DNA from: Rhizobium sp. L1K21
GTDB taxonomy: Bacteria; Pseudomonadota; Alphaproteobacteria; Rhizobiales; Rhizobiaceae
Direction of reading: 5' to 3'
Assembly: GCF_024055895.1 (NCBI RefSeq)
Contig: NZ_JAMXLE010000001.1
Location: 1,612,001 to 1,676,000, forward strand
Length of the DNA: 64,000 nucleotides
Shown here: piece after piece, positions 37,857 through 44,575 of the stretch
How the letters are laid out: each line of letters starts with the position of its first letter
How positions within the stretch are numbered: the stretch's first letter is position 1
Notes under the pieces: generated by a model
What the model was told of the DNA's origin: nothing
Seen by the model: only the letters and a program-made list of their open reading frames with translations
The model's database searches: none
Made by a program: the position numbers and the translations under genes

Positions 37857-39356
37857 TTATTCAGCGTCCTTGTCGGCAGCCTTCTTTTTCGGAGCGGCCT
37901 TTTTCTTCGCAGCAGGCTTTGCTTCGCCTTCGTCAGCTGCCTCTGCTTCAGCTTCAGCCTTCTTCGGAGCAGCCTTCTTCTTCGGCGCTGCCTTCTTGGC
38001 TTCCTTCTTGTCGCCTTCGTCTTCGTCTTCGGCCAGAAGCTCTTCCTTGGAAACAGTCTTGTCCGTTACCGAGATTTCGGTGAGCAGGTGATCGATGACC
38101 TTTTCTTCAAAGATCGGAGCGCGCAGCGATGCAGCGGCACCAGGGGTCTTCTGGAAATATTCGATGATCTGCTTTTCCTGGCCGGGGAACTGACGCAGCT
38201 GCGCGTAAAGCTGCTGCTGCAGCTCTTCCTCGGATACTTCAACGCCAGCCTTTTCGCCGATTTCGGAGAGAACCAGGCCAAGACGCACGCGGCGCTGCGC
38301 CAGCTTGGTGTATTCTTCGCGCGCTGCTTCTTCCGTTGTGTCTTCGTCTTCGAAAGTCTTGCCGCTCTGGGCAAGATCCTGGTTGATCTGCGCCCAGATG
38401 TTGTTGAATTCGGCTTCAACAAGGGTCTGCGGGGTTTCGAACTGGTACATTTCATCGAGCTGGTCGAGGATCTGACGCTTCAGCTTCTGACGCGAAACCG
38501 AGCTGTACTGGCTTTCAATCTGCTCGCGCACGATTTCGCGCAGACGTTCTGCCGATTCGACACCCAGCTTGGAGGCCAGTTCGTCGTTGATCTCGACTTC
38601 GCCTGGCTTTGCAACTTCCTTGACCTTGATCTCGAAAGTGGCTTCCTTGCCGGCAAGATCGGCTGCACCATACTCAGCCGGGAATGTTACGGTGATGGTG
38701 GTTTCGTCACCGGCCTTCACGCCCACCAGCTGGTCTTCGAAACCGGGGATGAAACGGCCGGAACCGAGAACGAGTTCTGCATCTTCTGCCTGGCCACCTT
38801 CAAAGGCAACGCCATCCACCTTGCCGAGGTAATCCATCGTCACGCGATCGCCGTTGGCAGCCTTGCCCTTCTTGGTTTCAAAGCTGCGGGCGCTTTCCGC
38901 GATCTGCTTGACCTGCTCGTCGACTTCCTCGGCCGGCACGTCTACGACTTCGCGGGTCACCTTGATGCCGGAGTTGTCTTTGAGTTCAATCGGCGGAATC
39001 ACTTCATAAGCGATGGAGAATTCCAGGTCGGCTTCGGCATTGAGGATCTTTTCAGCCTCTGCTTCGTCCTCGGTCATCGAGATTTCCGGCTGCGTTGCAG
39101 TCTTCTCACCGCGCTCGGACAGGATGGAGTTGGGACGGTCACGAACGATCTCGTTGACGAGCTCAGCCATTACGGACTTGCCGTAAAGCTTCTTCAGGTG
39201 CGAAAACGGCACCTTGCCCGGACGAAAGCCCTTGATCTGGACGCGGCCCTTCACATCTTCCAGACGCTCATTCATCTGAGCTTCCATATCCTTGGCCGGG
39301 ATGACGACCTTGATTTCGCGCTTCAGCCCTTCAGCGAGCGTTTCTGTAACCTGCAT
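37857..39356 (-). CDS. tig: Trigger factor
   Basis: Ribosome-associated chaperone and prolyl isomerase, 499 residues. N-terminal ribosome-binding domain with the signature [16 protein letters not shown] (a GFRxGxxP motif), FKBP-like domain (about 160-250: [20 protein letters not shown]), and a long helical C-terminal domain. It ends with about 50 residues of Lys/Ala/Glu repeats (units such as [13 protein letters not shown]) absent from E. coli but common in Rhizobiales. The ATG at 39356 ([14 protein letters not shown]) after AAAGG was chosen over a longer in-frame reading. Confidence 0.96.
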   Translation of the reverse strand: MQVTETLAEGLKREIKVVIPAKDMEAQMNERLEDVKGRVQIKGFRPGKVPFSHLKKLYGKSVMAELVNEIVRDRPNSILSERGEKTATQPEISMTEDEAEAEKILNAEADLEFSIAYEVIPPIELKDNSGIKVTREVVDVPAEEVDEQVKQIAESARSFETKKGKAANGDRVTMDYLGKVDGVAFEGGQAEDAELVLGSGRFIPGFEDQLVGVKAGDETTITVTFPAEYGAADLAGKEATFEIKVKEVAKPGEVEINDELASKLGVESAERLREIVREQIESQYSSVSRQKLKRQILDQLDEMYQFETPQTLVEAEFNNIWAQINQDLAQSGKTFEDEDTTEEAAREEYTKLAQRRVRLGLVLSEIGEKAGVEVSEEELQQQLYAQLRQFPGQEKQIIEYFQKTPGAAASLRAPIFEEKVIDHLLTEISVTDKTVSKEELLAEDEDEGDKKEAKKAAPKKKAAPKKAEAEAEAADEGEAKPAAKKKAAPKKKAADKDAE

Positions 39357-39655
39357 GTTCAAACCTTTGTTTTTCAAGCGGCGCTGTTTGTTCGTCAGGC
39401 CCTGCCTGGGTAAAAAGCGCCAGTCTTCGTTTGCCGGGTGCTTTATGCAATTCCTGCCCGCTTTTGCAAGCAAAATGCGTTTCACACCCCAAAAAGACGT
39501 CTAAAATTCTGTTTCGCGCCGCACAAACATCTTCGCGGCCTCAGCGGTGGCAGCTTCACCAACGGCTCGCCGCCGAAATTAAACTCCGGGAAATCCACAA
39601 CCCTGGCCTCCATCCTCAGCACGATAAAGAATTAAGGCGCTGCATGAGAGGACTT

Positions 39656-39740
<85 letters not shown>

Positions 39741-40065
39741 GTTCGTTGGGGGCTGGCCCGCCGCGAACTTGAGCGCCTCTATATCAAAGGTATCGAGTGA
39801 AGCAAGCCCAATCTGAAGGAATTGCCAAAGCGGCTGCGCCGAGGCGTCTCGCTAAAGTTGGGGAGTGGCCGTCAGTCAAATGTTAAGCATCAGATGCGAA
39901 GATGGCCTCACAAAGACGACGATATGCATCTAGCGCATACCTAATATTACCATTTTGCACTGCACAATTTTTATTTAATCGATATAAAAGAAACATCGAA
40001 GGGAACAAATTCCCGAGCGTGAGTTTGGCACCTCACCGGAAGCAATTCCGAAGCCCCGGGCAACC

Positions 40066-40200
40066 GGTAGAGAATTCGAAGTGAGCACTCCTCCTCCCAG
40101 TTCACTTCGTTTATGGCTGGCAACACTCCTCCTCCCAGTTGCCAGTCGATTATATGACGCTCGCCGGACCTCCTCCCCCGGCGAGCGTTGTGCGTTTTGG
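40066..40200 (+). ncRNA. Trans-acting sRNA of the alpha-r14/NfeR1 'cuckoo' type
   Basis: Three consecutive hairpins each expose an anti-Shine-Dalgarno loop. Hairpin 1: stem CGAAGTGA/TCACTTCG (40077-40109), loop containing CTCCTCCTCCC. Hairpin 2: stem CTGGCAAC/GTTGCCAG (40117-40145), loop with CTCCTCCTCCC. Hairpin 3: 11-bp stem ACGCTCGCCGG/CCGGCGAGCGT (40157-40188), loop ACCTCCTCCC, then a T-containing tail, probably the terminator. This is the layout of the alpha-r14 family (NfeR1/Smr14C in Sinorhizobium) and of the 'cuckoo' RNAs linked to DUF1127 genes. Such RNAs base-pair with ribosome-binding sites of many mRNAs, usually transporters. The ends are approximate. Two DUF1127 genes follow downstream on the same strand. 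Confidence 0.85.
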
Positions 40201-40610
40201 TGTTGAAATTCCTTCATATTCTTTTTGTTCTATGTACCAGTCGGGCAGGTTGAAGGCGCACTGATGCTGGGGGTTGAGACTTGGCGGGGACGAGCCCCGC
40301 AATTGACAGATCGCATGGCTCGCACCTTTTCTCGAAGAATTGCACGCGCATTCGTTTCTCGCGTCGCGTGGAAGGCGAGAGACTGGAAAATGCGTTTTCG
40401 ACGTCTCGACAGTTGCAGCAGATCGGAATGTGTAACACCCTTCTCTGGATAAGCTGAGCATCAATGCTGCAATGCAGCTTCTCAGTCCACATTCTCTTTT
40501 TTATATTATTTACAACGCGTTAATAATTAGGCATGCGCCGAACGCATAAGTGCTTTGAACATTTCGCTCTTCTAATTTTCGCGCCGCAATATATCTTAAG
40601 GACAACGAAA
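40201..40610. other. Intergenic interval between the sRNA and the first DUF1127 gene
   Basis: About 410 bp with no supported gene. It holds a short hairpin GCGGGG/CCCCGC (40.29 kb) and AT-rich DNA at 40.50-40.55 kb, which may carry the promoter of the DUF1127 gene. A reading frame of 75 codons on the plus strand is Arg-rich, has no ribosome site and is not convincing. Confidence 0.4.
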
Positions 40611-40615
40611 ACGAA

Positions 40616-40636
40616 GGCGCTCTCCTCCCAAGCGAG
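40616..40636 (+). promoter_or_regulatory. Anti-SD hairpin in the leader of the first DUF1127 gene
   Basis: Stem CGCT/AGCG presents loop CTCCTCCCA, the same loop as in the sRNA hairpins, 32 bp before the DUF1127 start codon. The stem is short. The left arm GGCGC could instead pair with GCGCC at 40581-40585, which would open the loop. Either an mRNA leader element or the end of a second processed sRNA. Confidence 0.5.
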
Positions 40637-40667
40637 ACCTTCTAACGCATGAAAAAAGGATGATACG

Positions 40668-40811
40668 ATGAACATCTCCCGCTCTTACAACAATTGGCGC
40701 AAGTACCGTCAGACCGTTTACGAACTGAACCTCATGAGCAATCGCGAACTGGCCGATCTGGGTATCGCCCGCTCCGACATTCGCTCAGTCGCACGTCAGG
40801 CCGTTCGTTAA
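40668..40811 (+). CDS. DUF1127 small protein, copy 1
   Basis: Arg-rich protein of 47 residues: MNISRSYNNWRKYRQTVYEL, then LMSNRELADLGIARSDIRSVA, the DUF1127 (YjiS-like) signature LxDIGIxRxDI in variant form. AAAAAAGGATGAT precedes the ATG. Small DUF1127 proteins of Agrobacterium and Rhodobacter affect phosphate uptake, carbon metabolism and RNA turnover, and are often expressed together with anti-SD sRNAs, which fits here. It has its own terminator at 40838-40871. Confidence 0.88.
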   Translation: MNISRSYNNWRKYRQTVYELNLMSNRELADLGIARSDIRSVARQAVR

Positions 40812-40837
40812 GACCTAATACACCGCCTGCTTCAAAG

Positions 40838-40871
40838 CGCCCCCGAGGACACCTGTCCGGGGGCGTTTTTG
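40838..40871 (+). terminator. Terminator of DUF1127 copy 1
   Basis: Stem CGCCCCCG/CGGGGGCG, 12-nt loop, five T. 26 bp after the stop codon. Confidence 0.92.
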
Positions 40872-40953
40872 TATTTGGGGTCAGAGTAAAGCGCCAGTAG
40901 AAATCTGATCATTTTGCAGCCATTCCCAAATAATTGATCCAAAACTGTGCATC

Positions 40954-40971
40954 CTATGCTTAAATGCATAG
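40954..40971. repeat. Palindrome CTATGC-N6-GCATAG before DUF1127 copy 2
   Basis: Perfect 6-bp arms separated by TTAAAT, located between the two DUF1127 genes, about 100 bp before the second start. Could be an operator for a dimeric regulator. No family assignment. Confidence 0.4.
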
Positions 40972-41072
40972 CAGTCGCACATTTTTTGCACTCCATTTTT
41001 ACAATATGCGGGTGTATATCTATCCTCACAGAAAAGGAGCCGGAAGCTCCTGTGTTTTTCGAGGAAACGAAG

Positions 41073-41216
41073 ATGAACCCTATCCGCCTTACAAAAAACT
41101 GGCTTTCCTACCGTCGTACCGTCAGCGCGCTGAGCCGTTTGCCGGCCGACCGCCTGAACGATATCGGCATCAACCGTTATGATATCGAGTCGGTTGCTGC
41201 GCGTTCGTTCCGGTAA
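41073..41216 (+). CDS. DUF1127 small protein, copy 2
   Basis: Protein of 47 residues, exactly the length of copy 1 and clearly its paralogue: MNPIRLTKNWLSYRRTVSAL, then LPADRLNDIGINRYDIESVA, with the textbook LNDIGINRYDI core. It is more typical of the family than copy 1. GAGGAAACGAAG precedes the ATG. An open frame continues 42 codons upstream but without a ribosome site. It has its own terminator (41242-41270) and, since copy 1 also ends in one, its own promoter in the 200 bp between them. Confidence 0.9.
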   Translation: MNPIRLTKNWLSYRRTVSALSRLPADRLNDIGINRYDIESVAARSFR

Positions 41217-41241
41217 TCCGGAGGCCACAGTCAGTATGTCG

Positions 41242-41270
41242 AACGGCGCCCATCGGCGCCGTTTTGTATT
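41242..41270 (+). terminator. Terminator of DUF1127 copy 2
   Basis: Stem AACGGCGCC/GGCGCCGTT with 4-nt loop, then TTGTATTTT; 26 bp after the stop codon. Confidence 0.88.
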
Positions 41271-41356
41271 TTGGGGTTTGCAAACCTTTCCCGAAGTTCG
41301 AAATCACGCCGGCATCAGCAATTGGCAGCGTAGCTTACGCGTGATAATGAGCGCCC

Positions 41357-42772
41357 ATGACGACATCAGATATTTCTCCCATTCACATTATCGGCGGTGG
41401 ACTGGCGGGCAGTGAAGCCGCCTGGCAGGTCGCCAAACTCGGTATTCCCGTCATTCTGCATGAAATGCGCGGCGTGCGCGGGACAGATGCCCACAAGACC
41501 GACGGTCTCGCCGAACTTGTCTGCTCCAATTCATTCCGCTCGGATGATGCTCAAACCAACGCCGTTGGCGTCATTCATGCCGAAATGCGCCTTGCCGGCT
41601 CTTTGATCATGGAATGCGCGGACAAACACCAGGTGCCTGCAGGCGGTGCTCTGGCCGTTGACCGAGACGGCTTTTCACAAGCCGTGACGAAGGCGCTGGA
41701 AGACCACCCGCTGATTACCATCGTGCGTGAGGAGATCACCGGGTTACCGCCTGAAACGTGGGATCAGGTGATCATCGCGACCGGCCCACTGACGGCACCG
41801 TCTCTGGCTGAGGCAATTGCGGCCAAGACCGGCGCAGAATCGCTTGCCTTCTTTGACGCCATTGCACCGATCGTGCACCGCGAATCCATCAATATGGATA
41901 TCTGCTGGTATCAATCGCGCTATGACAAGGTCGGGCCGGGCGGCACGGGAAAAGACTATATTAACTGCCCTTTGAATGAAGCCCAGTATAACGCTTTCAT
42001 CGATGCACTGATCGAAGGCGACAAGGTTGGCTTTCACGAATGGGAAGGCACGCCCTATTTCGATGGCTGCCTGCCGATCGAAATCATGGCCGAGCGGGGG
42101 CGAGAGACGCTTCGTCACGGTCCGATGAAGCCCATGGGACTGACAAACGCGCATAAGCCGGATGAGAAACCTTATGCCGTCGTGCAGCTTCGTCAGGACA
42201 ATGCGCTCGGCACGCTTTACAACATCGTCGGATTTCAGACCAAGCTGCGTTACGGCGCGCAGGCTGAGATCATTCGTATGATTCCCGGGCTCGAAAATGC
42301 CGAATTTGCGCGGCTTGGCGGCCTTCACCGTAACACCTATCTGAATTCGCCTGTCCTACTGGATAAGTCCCTGACCCTCAAAGGGCGGCCCGGCCTTCGT
42401 TTTGCCGGGCAGATCACTGGCTGCGAGGGCTATGTGGAAAGCGCCAGTATCGGCCTTCTCGCCGGACGGTTCGCCGCCGCCGAACGGCTCGGCAAACCCC
42501 TGCCCCTGCCGCCGGCAGAGACTGCGCTTGGCGCTTTGCTTAATCATATTACCGGTGGCCATCTGGTGTCCGAGGATGAGCCGGGCAAGCGCTCGTTCCA
42601 GCCTATGAACGTCAATTTCGGTCTGTTTCCCGAACTGGAGCCAGGCGCGATCGTCAAGCCCGAAGGCGTCAAGCGTTTCCGCGGCAAGGATAAGGCAATC
42701 GCCAAGAAGAAGGCCATGAGTGCGCGTGCGCTCAATGCCTGCCGCCAGTGGCTGGAACAACAATCGTTTTAG
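41357..42772 (+). CDS. trmFO: Methylenetetrahydrofolate-tRNA (uracil-54-C5) methyltransferase TrmFO
   Basis: Flavoprotein that makes ribothymidine at position 54 of tRNA with methylenetetrahydrofolate as carbon donor. 471 residues, normal. FAD-binding start [18 protein letters not shown]; family motif [13 protein letters not shown]; the C-terminal [14 protein letters not shown] and [25 protein letters not shown] at 41357. Stands alone; convergent with the membrane-anchored unknown at 42798. Confidence 0.96.
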   Translation: MTTSDISPIHIIGGGLAGSEAAWQVAKLGIPVILHEMRGVRGTDAHKTDGLAELVCSNSFRSDDAQTNAVGVIHAEMRLAGSLIMECADKHQVPAGGALAVDRDGFSQAVTKALEDHPLITIVREEITGLPPETWDQVIIATGPLTAPSLAEAIAAKTGAESLAFFDAIAPIVHRESINMDICWYQSRYDKVGPGGTGKDYINCPLNEAQYNAFIDALIEGDKVGFHEWEGTPYFDGCLPIEIMAERGRETLRHGPMKPMGLTNAHKPDEKPYAVVQLRQDNALGTLYNIVGFQTKLRYGAQAEIIRMIPGLENAEFARLGGLHRNTYLNSPVLLDKSLTLKGRPGLRFAGQITGCEGYVESASIGLLAGRFAAAERLGKPLPLPPAETALGALLNHITGGHLVSEDEPGKRSFQPMNVNFGLFPELEPGAIVKPEGVKRFRGKDKAIAKKKAMSARALNACRQWLEQQSF

Positions 42773-42797
42773 GGGATTTGAACCCTCAAGTGGTGAG

Positions 42798-43247
42798 TCA
42801 AACGGTGCCGGCTTTCTCGGCGTCGTTGGCAGCAGCAATGCTGCCGAGCAGCCAGAGCGACACCTCAGCTGCGTCGCCTTCGCTCCGGAACCTGAAATCG
42901 CCATCTTCCAGCCTGCTGTCGCCAAATTCGATGTGAATGACACCTTGGACTTCTGCCGGCTCCACATTGACGGTTCCTGGCTTCAATATGCGGCATACCG
43001 AGTGCCGTTTGAACGACTGGATGCATCCGGTCTTGCCGTCAGAGAGCCGCAAAAATACCGCGCCGAAATCGGCTGTCGGCTGCACCTCGCGGATCGGCTC
43101 GCCGGGAAACGCCTTGCCGAATGTCAGGATCGCATTGCCTATTTCGTCGCTCTGGTTCTGCATCATTGCGACTTTGCGGAACAGATAGAGCGACAGAATC
43201 GTGATGCTGACGCCGAATGCGATCAAGTTGAAGTTGGCCCAGTTCAC
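42798..43247 (-). CDS. Membrane-anchored protein of unknown function
   Basis: Protein of 149 residues with one N-terminal transmembrane helix (NFNLIAFGVSITILSLYLF, about 5-23) and a soluble domain of about 120 residues with two cysteines (KTGCIQSF, HSVCRIL). GTG start with AAGAGGTG upstream. I do not recognise the family. It lies downstream of the phytoene-synthase-like gene on the same strand (79 bp), so it may be the last gene of the yajC-secDF side cluster. Confidence 0.65.
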   Translation of the reverse strand: MNWANFNLIAFGVSITILSLYLFRKVAMMQNQSDEIGNAILTFGKAFPGEPIREVQPTADFGAVFLRLSDGKTGCIQSFKRHSVCRILKPGTVNVEPAEVQGVIHIEFGDSRLEDGDFRFRSEGDAAEVSLWLLGSIAAANDAEKAGTV

Positions 43248-43326
43248 GCTTTAAACACCTCTTGTCTGCCCACGCGCTATAGCATCAGAGCCTTGCGCGA
43301 ATTTTGCGACAATGCGCCAAGATTCG

Positions 43327-44181
43327 TCAAAACCGGTTCGAGACAGCGGCACGCCAGAGCCGCCATTGGCGGGCGAGCGGACCTCGCTCCACGGGCGCAC
43401 CATCGAGAATGGCAGCCCCGCGCTTGCGTGAACGCTGCATAGCTGAGCCGCTGAGCGCGACAGACAGGAAAGGCCAGCGCGACATCTTGCTTGGCTTGTA
43501 AGCCTGGCGCGCTTTCTCCAGATGGTCCAAGCCAAAACCTGCAAAAACCTCAACGAGCGCACGCATTCTCTCGTCGTTGCCCTGGCTCTGCAGATAAGCT
43601 GCTCGTTCAAGTCCGACAGAGGTCAGCATCGGCTGGGGAATATAGATCTGACCGCGCGCCTTGCTTGTGGCGAGACTGCGCAGAACGCGTGCGACGGTTA
43701 CGGCAACACCGGCATGTCCGGCGGCGTCTGCATTCTCCCGTGCATGTTCGGGATCGCAAATAACGAGACCAAGCTGAATCAGCGAAGACGATGTTTCTCC
43801 GGCATAAAGCTCGAACTCATCAACGCTACCCATCGGATCATCGTAGAGATCAAAAATGCGTGCATCCAAGAGGTCCTGAAAGGGCTTGATCGGTAGATTG
43901 TTGCGCGCAATCACGTCCTTCAGGGCATGGGCCAGTGGTCCGCTGTCTGCGCCGTCACCGTCGCTTTCGAGAAGATCGCGCCACCATTGCAGCCTGATTT
44001 CGCCCGGTATCGGCTCGCGCACAAGTTCGCGAATGCGCGCGGTCTCCATTTCAAAAAGGAAGAGTGCTGCCATTTGAGAGCGGATCGCCTCCGGCATCAG
44101 GAGGCAGGCGAGATAATGGTCGCGGCTCACCTCCTTGAGCGCCGTCAGGCAATAGGCATATGCGTCGCTTAATGTGCTCAA
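43327..44181 (-). CDS. Phytoene/squalene-synthase-like protein, NDUFAF6 type
   Basis: Protein of 284 residues of the trans-isoprenyl diphosphate synthase fold, but the first Asp-rich motif expected after the ALFxF segment is missing (ALFLFEMETARIRELV in place of DDxxD), so it is unlikely to make phytoene or squalene. Mitochondrial NDUFAF6, a complex I assembly factor, is a degenerate member of this family. The gene beside it encodes an Mth938-like protein, the family of NDUFAF3, another complex I assembly factor. A TTG at 44181 with GGCGGGA upstream is the best start; no ATG fits. The link to complex I is inference. Confidence 0.8.
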   Translation of the reverse strand: MSTLSDAYAYCLTALKEVSRDHYLACLLMPEAIRSQMAALFLFEMETARIRELVREPIPGEIRLQWWRDLLESDGDGADSGPLAHALKDVIARNNLPIKPFQDLLDARIFDLYDDPMGSVDEFELYAGETSSSLIQLGLVICDPEHARENADAAGHAGVAVTVARVLRSLATSKARGQIYIPQPMLTSVGLERAAYLQSQGNDERMRALVEVFAGFGLDHLEKARQAYKPSKMSRWPFLSVALSGSAMQRSRKRGAAILDGAPVERGPLARQWRLWRAAVSNRF

Positions 44182-44197
44182 AGGCTTGTCCCGCCGT

Positions 44198-44575
44198 TTA
44201 AACGGCAACCAGCGCTGCTGCAACCGGCCGTTTTTCTGCAAGCATGATGTTATAAGTGCGAACTGCAGCACCTGTGCTCATCGGGTCGGAGCTGATCGCG
44301 TTGGCGCGAAAAAGCGCCTTCAGGTCCGATTTGATCAGCCGCATTTCCACACCGGTGCCGACAATCAGGAACTCGATCTGTTCTGCATCTGCAATCACGC
44401 GCGCAAAAGCGTCCGCGCTGAAATCGTCCGCACTCTCCACATCCCATCCGTAAATACCCGATGGGAGGCAGAGAATGGAACCGCGATGCGACATGTCAGC
44501 AAAGCGGAAGCCGCCATTTCCGTAGGCGTCGATTTCCGCGACGCCTGGAAAATGCGCGTTGCGCCGCTCAACCAT
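44198..44575 (-). CDS. Mth938-like (DUF498) protein, NDUFAF3 type
   Basis: Protein of 125 residues: HFPGVAEIDAYGNGGFRFADMSHRGSILCLPSGIYGW at the start and FLIVGTGVEMRLIKSDLKALF in the middle, the pattern of the Mth938 domain. The human homologue NDUFAF3 helps assemble complex I. The ATG at 44575 overlaps the end of secDF by 8 bp, so it is translationally coupled to the membrane-insertion gene. The phytoene-synthase-like gene follows 16 bp later. No signal or membrane segment. No catalytic residues are known in the family. Confidence 0.87.
   Translation of the reverse strand: MVERRNAHFPGVAEIDAYGNGGFRFADMSHRGSILCLPSGIYGWDVESADDFSADAFARVIADAEQIEFLIVGTGVEMRLIKSDLKALFRANAISSDPMSTGAAVRTYNIMLAEKRPVAAALVAV

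Noticed and set aside
40225-40452. Arg-rich frame of 75 codons after the sRNA
   Set aside because: No ribosome site, no domain, and composition expected from GC-rich non-coding DNA.
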